DNA from: Opisthocomus hoazin
Lineage: Eukaryota > Chordata > Aves > Opisthocomiformes > Opisthocomidae
Direction: 5' to 3'
Length of the DNA stretch: 64,000 nt
NCBI RefSeq assembly: GCF_030867145.1
Contig: NC_134426.1
Span: 1,488,001 to 1,552,000 of the forward strand
Made by a program: the position numbers and the translations under genes
The notes under the pieces: generated by a model
Database searches by the model: none
Seen by the model: only the letters and a program-made list of their open reading frames with translations
Told to the model about the DNA's origin: nothing
Shown here: positions 13,460 to 24,639 of the stretch, in pieces
Layout of the letters: every line of letters starts with the position of its first letter
Position numbering within the stretch: the stretch's first letter is position 1

Positions 13460-14650
13460 GTTGGCCACGACAACGCGTCATGCCCAACAAACAAAATGCT
13501 GGGTGCCCACCGAGATGCCAGCTGCCCACCAAAGGAATTGCTGGGTGGTTAAGGAGATGCCAGGTGGCCACCTGGTGAAAAACTCGGGCTAAGCATTTAG
13601 GTGGCCATCAAGATAAAGACTAGGTGCCCACCAAGATGCCAGCTGGCCACCAAATTAAACGCTTGCTGCTCATCAGTATTCCAGGTGGCAACTAATGCGC
13701 CAGGGGCCCACGAAAGGAAATGCCAGGTGGCCACCAAAACACAATGTGGCCACCTAAACTAATGCTGCGTGCGCACAAAGATGCCAGGTGGTCTCTATAA
13801 CGCCATGTGCTCACCCAGATAAATGCCAGATGCCCACCAAGATGGCAGGTGGCCACCAAATAGTCACGTGCCCAGGAAAATCAACACTGGGTGCCCAACA
13901 AGATGTCACGTGCCCACCAAAAGAAAGGCTGGGTCCTTACCAAATGTTGGTGCTCTCCAAAATACATGATGGGTGCCCAGCAAGATGCCAGGTGGCACCC
14001 AAAATTCCGGGTGCCCACCATAATAAAGGCTGGTTGCCTATCAAGATGGCAGTTGGCCACCACAACGAGACATGCCCAACAAACAAAATGCTGGGTGCCC
14101 TCCGAGATGCCAGGTGCCCAACAAAGGAAATGCTGGGTGTTTATGGACATGCCAGGTGGCCACCTGGTGAAAAACTCGGGGTAAGCATTTAGGTGATCAT
14201 CAAGATAAAGACTAGGTGCCCACCAAGATGCCAGCTGGCCACCAAAAGAAACGCTTGCTGCTCATCAGTATTCCAGGTGGCAACCAATACACCAGGGGCC
14301 CACGAAAGGAAATGCCAGGTGGCCACCAAAACACCATGTGGCCACCTAAACTAATGCTGTGTGCGCACAAAGATGCCAGGTGGTCACTATAACGCCATGT
14401 GCTCACCCAGATAAATGCCAGATGCCCACCAAGATGTCAGGTGGCCACCAAATAGTCATGTGCCCAGGAAAATAAACACTGGGTGCCCAGCAAGACACCA
14501 GGTGCTCACCAAAATGCCACATGCCCAACAAAAGAAAGGCTGGGTCCTTACCAAATGTTGGTGCTCTCCAAAATACATGCTGGGTGCCCAGCAAGATGCC
14601 AGGTGGCCACCAAAAGAAATGCCGCGTGCCCACCAAAAGATACGCTGGGT
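13460..14650. repeat. Two tandem ~593-bp higher-order units in the minisatellite
   Basis: Variant landmarks repeat at offsets of 592-611. The phrase ACAACGCG/ACAACGAG recurs at 13471 and 14063, CTGGTGAAAAACTCGG at 13571 and 14163, and CCAAATGTTGGTGCTC at 13940 and 14551. Part of the same block is also found at 9690-9935, near the left end of the array, so this block exists three times. Confidence 0.8.
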
Positions 14651-15135
14651 GCCCACCAAGATGCTGGGTAGCCACCGAAAAAATGCCACGCGCCCAACAA
14701 GATGACACGTGGCCAGCAAAAGAAATGCCAGCTGCCTACCAAAAGAAATCCTGAGTGCCCACCAAAATGCCAGGTGTCCACCAAAACACCAGATGCCCAC
14801 ATGAATAAGCGATTGGTGGCCAGCAAACAAAGTTCCAGATGCCCACCAAAAGAAACGCTGGGTGCCCATCAATATTCCAGGTGGCAATCAATACGCCAGG
14901 GGCCCACGAAAAGAAATGCCAGGTGGCCACCAAAACACCACGTGCTCACCAAAACTTATTCTCGGTGCGCACAAAGATGCCAGATGGACACCAAAAATTA
15001 ATGTGCCTAGGAAAATAAATGCTGGGTGCCCACCAAGATGCCAGCTGCCCACCAAAATGCCACATGCCCACCAAAAGAAACACTGGGTGCCCATGAAGAT
15101 GCCAGCTGGCCAACTAAATACCAAATGCCCAACAA

Positions 15136-15579
15136 GGATGGTGAGGGGACTGGAGTATCTCCCCTACTAGGAGAGGTTGAGGGAACTGGCATTTTTCAGC
15201 CTGAAGAAGAGAAGGCTGCGAGGGAACCTTATAAATGCCTACAAATATCTGAAGGGTGGGTGTCAGGAGGATGGGGCCAAGCTCTTTTCAGTGGTGCCCA
15301 GTGACAGGACAAGGAGCAATGGGCACAAACTGAGGCACAGGAAGTTCCGTCTGAACATGAGGAAGAACTTCTTCCCTCTGAGGGTGACGGAGCCCTGGCA
15401 CAGGCTGCCCAGGGAGGTTGTGGAGTCTCCTTCTCTGGAGATATTCAAGACCTGCCTGGACAAGGTCCTGTGCAGCCTGCTGTAGGTGACCCTGCTTCGG
15501 CAGGGGGGTTGGACTAGATGACCCACAGAGGTCCCTTCCAACCCCTACTATTCTGTGATATTCTGTGATATTCTGTGAG
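15136..15579 (+). mobile_element. CR1 LINE 3' end inserted into the minisatellite
   Basis: 5'-truncated CR1 on the plus strand, covering the last part of ORF2 and the 3' UTR. It ends in three copies of the ATTCTGTGAT-type tail (about 15549-15579). Minisatellite units flank it on both sides (left to 15135, right from 15580), so the array was already there when this copy landed. Confidence 0.93.
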
Positions 15580-15701
15580 AAGACAAGTTGTGTGCCCACA
15601 AATATGCCAGCTGGCCACGAATACGCCACGTGTCCACCAAATAAAGTCCGGTTGCCTGTCAAGATGCCAGGTGGGCACCAAAAGAAATGCTGGTTGCCCA
15701 C
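15580..15701. repeat. Right-hand remainder of the 42-bp minisatellite
   Basis: About 120 bp of the same units, including GATGCCAGGTGGGCACCAAAAG near 15663. It continues the array across the CR1 insertion and ends abruptly at the LTR-like sequence that begins at 15703. Confidence 0.85.
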
Positions 15702-15702
15702 T

Positions 15703-16500
15703 TGTGGAATTATTTGTAATTTTGAGATGTAAAACCTTAATTTTAAGTTTTATATGAAAAACGTAGCAGTGCTCACCCACTGAGGAAAAGCATGAAACCA
15801 AAAGGAGCTCTGAGGATGGGACACAGCTGCAGTAGGCAGGCGAGGAATGCACTAACACAGCAACTCCCTGCAAGGTACCATAGAGGACGGAACAAGGTCG
15901 AGACTCCGTGGCCCTGCTCCGTGATGATAAAGCGGGAAGAAATGGTTCTCTAGAACTGATAAGCAGCTCATCTGGCCCCCTGAGCCAACAGGTTTTCGAA
16001 ACCTTGCCAAAGTGCTATCCTCTCGTGAGCTTTGCACGTTTTAATATCATTTTAATACTAAAACACACCTCCATCCCGAAGGCTCCCCGCCTCCGAGGTG
16101 CCACCACCCCTCTTCGAGTCTGCGCTCTCGATTTTTCATAAACTCTACCTTTAAACGTGAAGCGAGAGAATTTTACACCAATCATGATAAAAGCTATGTA
16201 TGACTACAGTCACTCAAACTCCACCTTAAAGGTAGAAAGGCTATAAAAATAGCCAGGGAAATGGGGGATTTTCAGAGAAGAAGATAACACCGTAGATCTT
16301 CGGAGAAAACGAAGATAACACCGTGAGCAAGTCAAGGGAAACTCCACCTCAGACTGCCTCCGACAGCCGGGATTGGCCGACGGGGTGAGCCTTGCTTCTC
16401 CCCTCCTTGGGAAGCCTTGAGTGAGACTTAAACTAGGCGCTTTTCTCGGGAAGAGTTACTCCCTAATGTTTATAGCCAGGCTGTATTATTTACAAACTTT
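15703..16500 (+). mobile_element. LTR-like sequence with TATA box
   Basis: Begins TGTGGAATTATTTG right at the edge of the minisatellite. It contains CTATAAAAATAG at 16241 and a GATTGGCC box about 130 bp further on. Composition changes abruptly from the array. This fits an endogenous-retrovirus LTR with some leader, but I could not find a matching second LTR, a primer-binding site or a target duplication. The right boundary is a guess. Confidence 0.4.
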
Positions 16501-16840
16501 TCACGCCTTTTGGATTTGCACGTGCTTTCTTGCAGGCAGTCACTATCACCGGCAATTCAAAAAACCTCTATGTCTGTTGCAGAAATAACACTGCACTGTT
16601 TCAGTCGCCAGTTGTCACAGTTTCTCACTGAACGCGACCAAATGCGGCCGTGCCAGTTCATGAGCATGACTGGACTGAAGGTGCAGACTGCTATGAGTGT
16701 CTCCAGAATCGTGGAAACGCAACTGGACTGGTAGTGGCAAATTGGACATCACTCAGAATTTAAACCTAGCCGCACCCAGCCTCTCACGTTGGTGAAGAGC
16801 GTTAGAAAGCAAGGGGATTAATTTTCTGCCGAGTTAACAT
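16501..16840. other. Unassigned intergenic sequence
   Basis: No gene, repeat unit or transposon recognised. Confidence 0.5.
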
Positions 16841-17085
16841 GACAGGCTTGGACACTAAAAATGAGGCTTTAGGACCTGAAAAGTGGGCTCTAGTTACTAC
16901 AAGAGGGGTTTGGGCCATGAAAATGAGGGTCTGGACACTCAGGATGGCAGCTTGGAAGCGAAAAAAAGGCTTTTTGCCCTAACAGAGGGGGTTGAGACCC
17001 TCAAAATGAAACTGTGGGCTCTAAAAGAAGGCTATGGAGGATAAAAGAAAGGCTCGGTCCCTGAAAAGGAGGGTTCAGGCCCCCC
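16841..17085. repeat. Second, degenerate minisatellite (~30-bp unit)
   Basis: About eight diverged units with a recurring GGGCTCTGGACCCTGAAAATGAGG-like theme, e.g. at 16860, 16918 and 16981. The units are unrelated to the 42-bp array. Confidence 0.7.
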
Positions 17086-17129
17086 CGATGAGCCTCTGGG
17101 GACTCGAAAGGGCTCCAAGGGTTCCAGGA

Positions 17130-17225
17130 ACTGGGGTTCCATCAGGCTGGTGGCCAGTCCCCACTGGGGTTCCCCAGGGCTGCGTTCTACAGCCAGTGCT
17201 CCCTCATCTGTTTCTGAATGCTCTG
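17130..17225 (+). mobile_element. Old CR1 reverse-transcriptase scrap
   Basis: About 95 bp matching the CR1 segment around RT motif B. The translation contains VPQGCVL, where the young copies have VPQGSVL. It is flanked by two unrelated tandem repeats. Confidence 0.6.
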
Positions 17226-17254
17226 GGCACAGGAACTGAACGCCCATGGAGGAA

Positions 17255-17340
17255 GTTTAGATACAGATACAGGCACAGACAGAGATAAAGGCGTAGGGAC
17301 AGGTACAGGCACACGAACAGGCAGAGGGAGAGGTGTAGGT
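17255..17340. repeat. Imperfect hexamer repeat of ACAGGC/ACAGAT type
   Basis: Purine-rich run of six-base motifs (ATACAGATACAGGCACAG and variants) about 85 bp long. Confidence 0.7.
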
Positions 17341-18419
17341 GACGGGCTGTGCATTCTTCTTTCCTGGTTCTTTCTACCTAATGGTTATGGTCATTTGGGA
17401 CCAAGAGTGGGCAGAGACAGTAGCATTTGGTGCTGTTGTGTTCAAGGTCAACAATGGTGTTTTGCCTAAAAGAAGAGTTTCTTCCGACAGACACACACGT
17501 TTCCTCATTTGCGATGGGAACCCAGCTGGGGCTGCCTGCTGCACCCCACAGCAACATCTCCAGTGACAAACTCGGTGGCTTTGCCTTTTTCCCTGACAGA
17601 CCACTCCAGAAATAAGCCTTCTGGGAGAGACACCCTAAGTCCTTCTGCATTTCCAGGATGTGCACAACCTTGCTGGGGTGATTTCACGCCAGTTTCTCAA
17701 CCTCTATCCTCCGTATGGTACCCTTTCCTTCAGTGGTATTTAGCAGAGGTTTTTTCAACTCATCTACACAAATGAGTCAGTCACTAGTTTTTCCAGAGCG
17801 TCGCAGGCAAAAATTGCTCAGTCCACGTGGCTTAAAGCAAATGACGATCCAAGCGCTTTACTGGTAACGCAAACAACATGAAATTAAGGAGAAAGCTCCA
17901 AACTAGACACTTTCTAAAGTCAATTAACACCATCAGATTTTCAGACACCCTATGGAGCAAACACAAAAGAGATTTCTGAAGCTCTACAAGCCTTTCCAAA
18001 GGAAAGGTAAGCCAACTGCAAAGCCCTGGTGAGAACTCACCTGTAGTAGCATCCAACCTAAACCTCCCTGACGCAACTTCAGGCCATTGCCTCTCGTCCT
18101 ATCGCTAGGATCTTTGGTGACATGGCTCTCTCCTCCACAAGGTTTTTCAGGGTAATTTCCAGCTCTGTGATGATATCTGTGGCTCTGCCCACCAGGATAA
18201 TCCTCCCTATGTCCCTGAGCATATGGTGAGTTTTCTCCTCCGGTCCCAGGTGGACCAAAGTCATCTGGAGAGAAGTTCTCTCTCTTTACTGGAGCTTGGC
18301 ACTGAGTGCCAACAGCATAGCCCTCATAAAACTTTTCATACTGTTATACTAAGGAACAAAAAGGGGAATCAAAATGTGAAATGCTAACTCAAATTAACCA
18401 GACTGTTGCTGTTACATGT
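17341..18419. other. Intergenic; contains a short CR1 3' scrap
   Basis: No gene recognised. Bases 18052-18110 match the minus-strand CR1 3' region (AACCTCCCTGACGCAACTTC then CATTGCCTCTCGTCCT). The rest is unassigned. Confidence 0.5.
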
Positions 18420-18740
18420 ATTTTTGTAAAGCCCTGCCCTTACTAATTTTGAAATTAACTCTAGAGACTAAGAAACAGGGTTTTGAACAACGTTACTGTT
18501 TCATAAGAAGGATGTACCTGTCCTAAGTAAAAGCAGAGAGCGATAACTCCTAGGAATAGCTAACGAGCTATGAAAATCTGCAGAGATTGCCAAAAGAAAC
18601 AGGTAACTAGGGGAAAGGCAACTCCAGCAGGGGGAGATTGATTGCGACCACAGACTCACGGACCACCTACCCCAATTCTGCGCCAGACTCAAAAGATGAA
18701 GAAACCGAGCATGCATACTAATTTACATGCTGGACCAAGA
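18420..18740 (+). mobile_element. LTR-like fragment related to the LTR at 46.5-47.0 kb
   Basis: Shares an ordered set of short blocks with 46543-46760: GATTGCCAAAAGAA, GGGGGAGATTG, CGACC or CAACCACAGACTC, and GCATGCATA. This suggests a diverged copy of the same LTR family. Ends are uncertain. Confidence 0.35.
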
Positions 18741-19248
18741 GACTTTGGCCAGATGCAGACAATCCAGCAACTACACCTATTTGGTTTCTAGCCTGCTCAC
18801 GTTTGTCAGGAGGTGAAGGATGTCATTACAAGGAAGCTTTAGTTAAAGAGACACCTGGTCCTCAAATCCTGTTACCAAATTGTAACTATCCTTTAACATT
18901 GATCACTGCCATATTTGAGCTGGTAACCAGCAAAGGAAACATCAAGTTTGGACTTTCTCTTTTCCCTGATAAAAGAAGTTTGGTCTGTAGTACAGTTATA
19001 GTTTGACCTGTATTACAAAAGGACATCAAGAAACAAAATATGGCCAATATGGGAAAATGTGTGCTGCAGGCAAAGGCAGAAGGTGAACATCCTATTTAAG
19101 CAAAACCAGTTCAGAACTCCTACAAGTTTTAGGGAAAGTTTTAGAATTACATTTGTCTCCGTTTCGTTTGGCATGTTTACCATCTGCAATGAAAAAGTGT
19201 ATGGGGAAAAAGGCTATGTCATTTTTGCTTGTGTTAGAGGCACTTTTA
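18741..19248. other. Unassigned AT-rich intergenic sequence
   Basis: Nothing recognised. It may be the inside of the neighbouring retroviral remnant, but no conserved motif supports that. Confidence 0.4.
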
Positions 19249-19551
19249 CAGAATGACAGAATGACAGAAGGAAGAGACCTCTGTGGGTCATCTAGTCAAA
19301 CCCCCCTGCCGAAGCAGGGTCACCTACAGCAGGCTGCACAGGACCTTGTCCAGGCGGGTCTTGAATATCTCCAGAGAAGGAGACTCCAGAACCTCCCTGG
19401 GCAGCCTGTTCCAGTGCTCCGTCACCCTCAGAGGGAAGAAGTTCTTCCTCATGTTCAGACGGAACTTCCTATGCTTCATTTTGTGCCCATTGCCCCTTGT
19501 CCTGTCACTGGGCACCACTGAAAAGAGCTTGGCCCCATCCTCTTGACACCC
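19249..19551 (-). mobile_element. CR1 LINE, 3' end only
   Basis: Minus-strand 5'-truncated CR1. The degenerate 3' tail (CAGAATGACAGAATGACAG) is at 19249, followed by the standard 3' UTR and the end of ORF2 up to about 19551. Confidence 0.92.
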
Positions 19552-22429
19552 AAATGTTGGCCGCAATGGGGTGGGCCTTAGCCCCAGGCCTGGCTGACCC
19601 CATCCCCACAGTCCCTGGGGCCTTGCAACCCCCTCCCAGTGTCCACAGGGTCCTGACTGCCCCCTCCCACCACAGCATGGCCCCTCTGGGGACCAGCCGG
19701 GACAGGCACAGGGCACAGCCCGGGGACGCTCCAGCCCTGCCACCCCTCTGGGCTTTCCCCCAATGTCCCCACAGTGCCAAGACCGCCTGCACCAGGCAAG
19801 AACATGGCAGAGAACTGAGGACACTGTCATGGCTGGAGAAATGGCTCAGGGAGGTGCAGGAGGAGCATGTGGGAAGGGGAGGAACGTCCTCCCGGGGGGG
19901 GCAGGAAGAGTTGTCTGTATAAAACAACCTCAGCCAAGGGCTTGGAGAGCAGCTTCTTACCCGTGACCCTGCAATTCCCTCCTGCCGACCTGCAGGAAAG
20001 TGCTTGAGGATCAGGGGATGCTTTGGGGGTCCAAAAGCAATGTTCTCATGGGCTGCAGTTTTCAGCACAGGAACTCATCCAGAAGCCACTGGAGGTACTC
20101 CTCACCACAGTACGCACAGCAGGGAGAAAGGGTTGTAGAAGGAGGCCACATATTTTCTGAAGAAATCCACTGTCTTTGGACAAAGGATGCACAGGGAATC
20201 TTTTGTTTTGAAGCCACTGTGAAATAATGAAGGCAAGTCCATTTGCTGAGAGGAGGAATTAAATAATACTGAAATCATTCCTTTATAGTATTTGCTGACT
20301 TCATATATTTCGTGAGCCCTTAGTACATAGCTTTCATTTTGGGGAGCAAGTCCTAAATACATCACAACACTCCTTACATCTTTTTGTAAAATCAAAACTA
20401 GCCACTGGCCAAATTCATCAAGATTATGAGAAGTTCGAGTCATCCTCAGTAATACACAGTGCAGTCACTGACGCCTACAGATTTGGACAACAAACACTGA
20501 AACACTACAAACTGGAAGTATTTACCAACGTGACAGCCTAAGTTTTCAGCGCAGCAGGACCTGCACAGTATGAGCACCCTCAGTCTCAACCTGCCATCTG
20601 GTTCACCTCCTTTTCTGTCTTGTCTCCTGTCTCTCCGTGCTCTTCCCTCTGCCAGGCACTCTTCCCAGTCACTCCATCACCTGCCAGTGCCTTTCTCTGT
20701 TCTCGTGTTTCGGTGGCAGGTGGTACCTTGAAAGCACTGTTCCACCCATGGGACCTGCACCTGTTTCTCTCCTCCCGCCTCTTTGTGCTCTGGCTGTGTG
20801 ACACTTTCTTTGACCTCAGAGGCCCTTTGTGCCTGGCTCTCTCCTGCTGCTAAAGCCTGTTCCTGCAAGAGAAGAGGCAATTAGTTGGTGTCTCCTCCCT
20901 GCTATCTCACCTGCATCTCTGTGTCCTGGGCAGCTGGTGGGAACTGTCACCATCAGCCCCAGCTGTCCTAGAAGTCCTCTCCTGGCTCTGGGTGTGCTTG
21001 GCATCGAACGTGGTTCCTCAAGGAGAAGAGCAAAACTCCAAGTAACCCCTGGGCACCAACCTGCTGGGAGAGCTCATTTGAAGGCAGGTTGGCAGCAAGC
21101 CCCAAGGCTGGTCCAGGGGTGCTCCCTGTCCCGAGCTCAGCCACAGGTCCCACACCCGGCTCTCTTGTTACCAAGAGGGATTTGCTTGCATTTTCCTTGT
21201 GTTCTAATTCGTGCACGGGAAAAAAGGCAGCAGAAGGACGCACTGGCTAAAACCCCTTCTTACTGCCAGCCATAAAGGTGCCTCTCAGCTGGGAGCACGA
21301 GAAGGACAAGTAAGCCAAAACAGCAGAATGCAGCAAAAACCATAAAACCACACATGAAATGTAAAGAGTGGATTTATTGTCATTATCTCGCAAACCAGGG
21401 GATCTCTGATACAGCACCTGGGCAGAGGCACAGGAGCAAAGCAGGAATGCAGACACCACAGAGCTCAGTCCCTGCTAGAGAAAGAGTGCCAGCTACTGAA
21501 CTTGGTTCTTTCACCTGGGTACATACGATGTTCACCCAGACATAACATTCCACTGTGCCTTGATCCTTCCCGCAGCAGGGCAGGAATCACAGGCATGTTT
21601 GACAGATTGCCTTGGAGTCTGTCAATCACAGACCTATGTTGTCTAAACACAGATGTTCTGCTTGTTGAGCACACAAGACCAAACAATGATTAGTATGCTG
21701 ATGTCCTTTTTTGACACCCCAGCTGCAAGTCACTTGAACGTGTTTGCAATCCTCCTTGTCAATCTTCCGTTATCATCCCCCATGCAGCATGTGACCATCC
21801 AACAGCACACAGCATGTCTCCTGCCCTGAAAGACTGTTATGGACAGATGGAGCCCAAAGTCATGGGCTAAGTGAACTCCATGAACATTTTAGAGGAATGG
21901 CCCAGAAAGTAAGGAATGATATCTCTGTGTGTAAATCAAAAGACAGGAAAAGATTTATTGGGAACTGTTGGATCTGAGTGTGATGTAGATGGTCTAAAAG
22001 AAGAATTGGATACTGTCCTGGTTTCAGCTGTGTGCCATTCACAATATCTTTCCCTTGACCATTCTTGTACCCTCCCATGCAAACAGCCCATCTCTATTTA
22101 CCCTTTCCTCCCTGGCCCTACTTTGGCTTCCTTTGCACCTTCATTTGGCATTTCCAAGCTTGTTACCATGGCAATTCCTCCCTTGGTCATAAATTCCACT
22201 GAACAGGTACCGCCTTCTTTTATCAGTAGTGTCCTGCAATTCTTCATGCTGCTGTCTTATCAGCGGCACCACCAATGTGGTACGCACAAATCAAAAGCTG
22301 TCAAAATAGAGCTTCACTCCAGCGAGACCTTCAAAATCTCTGGGATTTGGCAGTAGAAGCCTGATGAATTTTGACAAGAAGTTGGAAGTCATTTTTTGCG
22401 GGGGAGAATAACTCAGAAAAATGTGGGCA
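19552..22429. other. Long intergenic stretch with one unexplained open frame
   Basis: Bases 19552-20000 are GC-rich, with a TATA-like GTATAAAAC at 19917. Bases 20102-20443 (minus) hold a 113-residue frame that reads like a soluble protein fragment, but I cannot assign it to a family and it lacks support such as splice sites. The remainder to 22429 shows no gene or clear repeat. Confidence 0.4.
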
Positions 22430-22800
22430 GGTGGGGACCTGAACAGCTCAGGAGTCGCAATGAGGAGAAGGGCCTGGGCATTCCAAGAGATGCCAGATGA
22501 GCAAGTGGTGCATGCTCCAAGTGAAGAACCCCACAGCATACAGGACTGCATTAGGAGGAGTGTGGCCACACAGACAAGACAGTTATCACCCACTTGACTC
22601 ACTCACACTGGTGTAGCCACATCTGGACTAGTGTGTCTGTATGCGGGGCTCCGGGTTTACAGCCTCTGTTGGAGAGGCTGAGGGAGCTGGGATTCTTTAG
22701 TCTTGTGAAGGCTGAGGGCGCTGAAGTAGAAGCCTGCATCTGCCTGAAGGGTTGTTTCCGAGATGATGGAGCTTTTCCTGGTAGTGAGAAGGGAAGGAAA
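22430..22800 (+). mobile_element. Old, degraded CR1-like fragment
   Basis: Contains recognisable but worn CR1 landmarks in order: AGGAGTGTGGCC (22555), then GAGAGGCTGAGGGAGCTGGG (22672). Heavily mutated. Confidence 0.5.
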
Positions 22801-24420
22801 CCTTCCCAAAATGCTGCTTGGAAGGTTCAGACTAGAGGTGAAGAAAAAGCAGTCTCCCTCAAAGGGTATCCTTGCTGTGAAAGAGGTCACCCAGAAGGAC
22901 TCTGGATCCTCCCATGGATTTGAAATTCAAGGCAAAACCAGTGAGAGTGGAGAGACATCAGTGAAGTTATGGAAATGCTGGTGTGAGTGCTAGGTGGGAA
23001 GCAAAGATGTGTGACTACAGGCCGAAGGGAAAGAATTGCAGGCATGGGACAGAGTAGGACAATGTGCAGTAGAGATGGCTAAGGACTCTGATGGGGCAAA
23101 AAGTTTCAACAAGACCGAGGACTTTGTCCCCTTTGCCATGGCAATTACCTCTATCACCGATTCCTACCAGGAGAAACTTTCTTTTGAGGCTCTAAGCGGT
23201 GTTTCATCCTCGCGTCTTCTTAGGGAGGCTGAGAGGTTTCGCAGATTTTTCCTACGCTTGTCATTTCTCACCCCCACATTCAGCTGTCCCCAAGAAGAGC
23301 CCTGAGCCATGTGTGAGGGGCAGGGTCTGCCTTCCCAGGGCCTGGGGCTCAGCCCTTGGCCTTTCTGCTTCATAAAGCAGGCCAAGGGTTTTCTCAGCAT
23401 TGCAGCCACCTGCACAGTGCCTCTGCCTACCTTCAATCGTGGCCTCCAATTCTCTGCTCTAAGGAGTCCCTGGGGAGGCTTTGTCAGTAATGGACCGCAG
23501 TGGGGCCAATCAATGCTTCCAGGTACTTTCAGTTTTGCTTCTGCCTTCCTGAGCATTTTTTTTCATTTCCTCTCAGCATCTGAGGTTCATGGACTCAACA
23601 CCAAATACCCCATGGGAGTCATTAAAATACAGAAAGTGCCAAGTTAACAAGCTCCCGTAAATTTCTTCAATTCTTCAAGACTAGCAGGAGCTTTTTCACA
23701 GTATAGATAAGGAGGAAGATGTTATACTGTGCCTAATAAAAATATTGTTTTTATTTTAAGGGATGTTTTTAAGTGCTCTTCAGTTTACAGAATTAGTGGT
23801 AGAAACATTGTTCAAGTGATATTGTTCCAGGGTGTCTTCTCAGGAGGGCTGGACAGGTAGGAGAAGCAGTCCCTTGACATCTGACACTCTATGGACAACT
23901 TTGCTCCTCACCTCCCCAACCTCAACATTTCTCTCATCGGCCACCTGGGACTTGTGTCACTGCTCTTTGCGTCAGGCTCCTTCACTCGTCTCTGCAACTG
24001 GATGTTACAGCTCCATTGCACCATCTCCCACCTTCTCTCCACAGAGAGCTGGCTGCACACACGAACAGCAGGAGTTTTCCTATTTGCAAGAAAACTAATT
24101 AAAACATAATCAAGTTCCATAAACAAAACACTCTCTGCAATGACATGGCAATTACAATCTACATCTAATGAGGTTGCCTTCCTATAAGACATAATCCTAT
24201 GAAAAATATTGTAGCTAGGTAGAGGAAAAAAAATAGTCCTAAACATAATTAGAGAGTTGGCAAAGGAGACAATCAGACTACTGAAAGGCAGGTAAACTTT
24301 TAACTCCCTGATGTCAAAACAGCAGCTCGGTAGGTGACAGGAATCTGAATGCACAAAGAGTAAAGGGAGGAGAAAACTGGAGAATAACGGAAAGGGCCTT
24401 TGTCTAGGCAGCCTGCATCT
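22800..24420. repeat. Copy 1 of a direct duplication shared with 56.76-58.4 kb
   Basis: Matching landmarks occur in the same order in both places: GACATCAGTGAAG (22947) with GACATCAGTAAAG (57012), then the GGACAGAGTAGGACA-type block, then a CTCCCCAACCTCAACATTTC block (23912) with a CCCCCAACCCCACCATTTC block (57911). Divergence is substantial. No gene was recognised in either copy. Confidence 0.55.
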
Positions 24421-24639
24421 GAAAAAAATACTTTAGAAATAGTGAAGACAGGTGAAAATATATGAAAGTTTTGAGAAATTCAATACACCATTTCACAGGG
24501 AGAATAATGGTAATGAAGTGATAGGGGGAGATTGACATTTCTTTGGAATATCCCTTTCAAAGCTTCCTGGCATTGGTCGAGGGCTTTTGTGAGTGAGGAC
24601 AAGGCAATGTAGCGCCTGTTGTTGAAAGAGCTCAGAAAG

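Larger units (their letters stand above)
9690..15135. repeat. 5.4-kb minisatellite, 42-bp dimeric period (about 19 + 23 bp)
   Basis: Hundreds of degenerate copies of two alternating half-units: one built on ATGCCAGGTGGCCACCAA and one on AACGCTGGGTGCCCACCAAG. The usual dimer is 42 bp, with extra 19-bp half-units inserted in places. The core GGTGGCCACC is a perfect palindrome, and CAGGTG/CACGTG E-box-like hexamers recur in most units. Because 42 is a multiple of three and the consensus lacks stops in several frames, long frames appear on both strands (for example 10734-11633 minus and 10246-10893 plus). They encode 14-residue repeats with no resemblance to a known family. I treat them as by-products of the repeat. 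Confidence 0.95.

Noticed and set aside
9690-15135. CRISPR-like array
   Set aside because: The units are directly adjacent, degenerate and without unique spacers, there are no cas genes, and the context is clearly a vertebrate genome.
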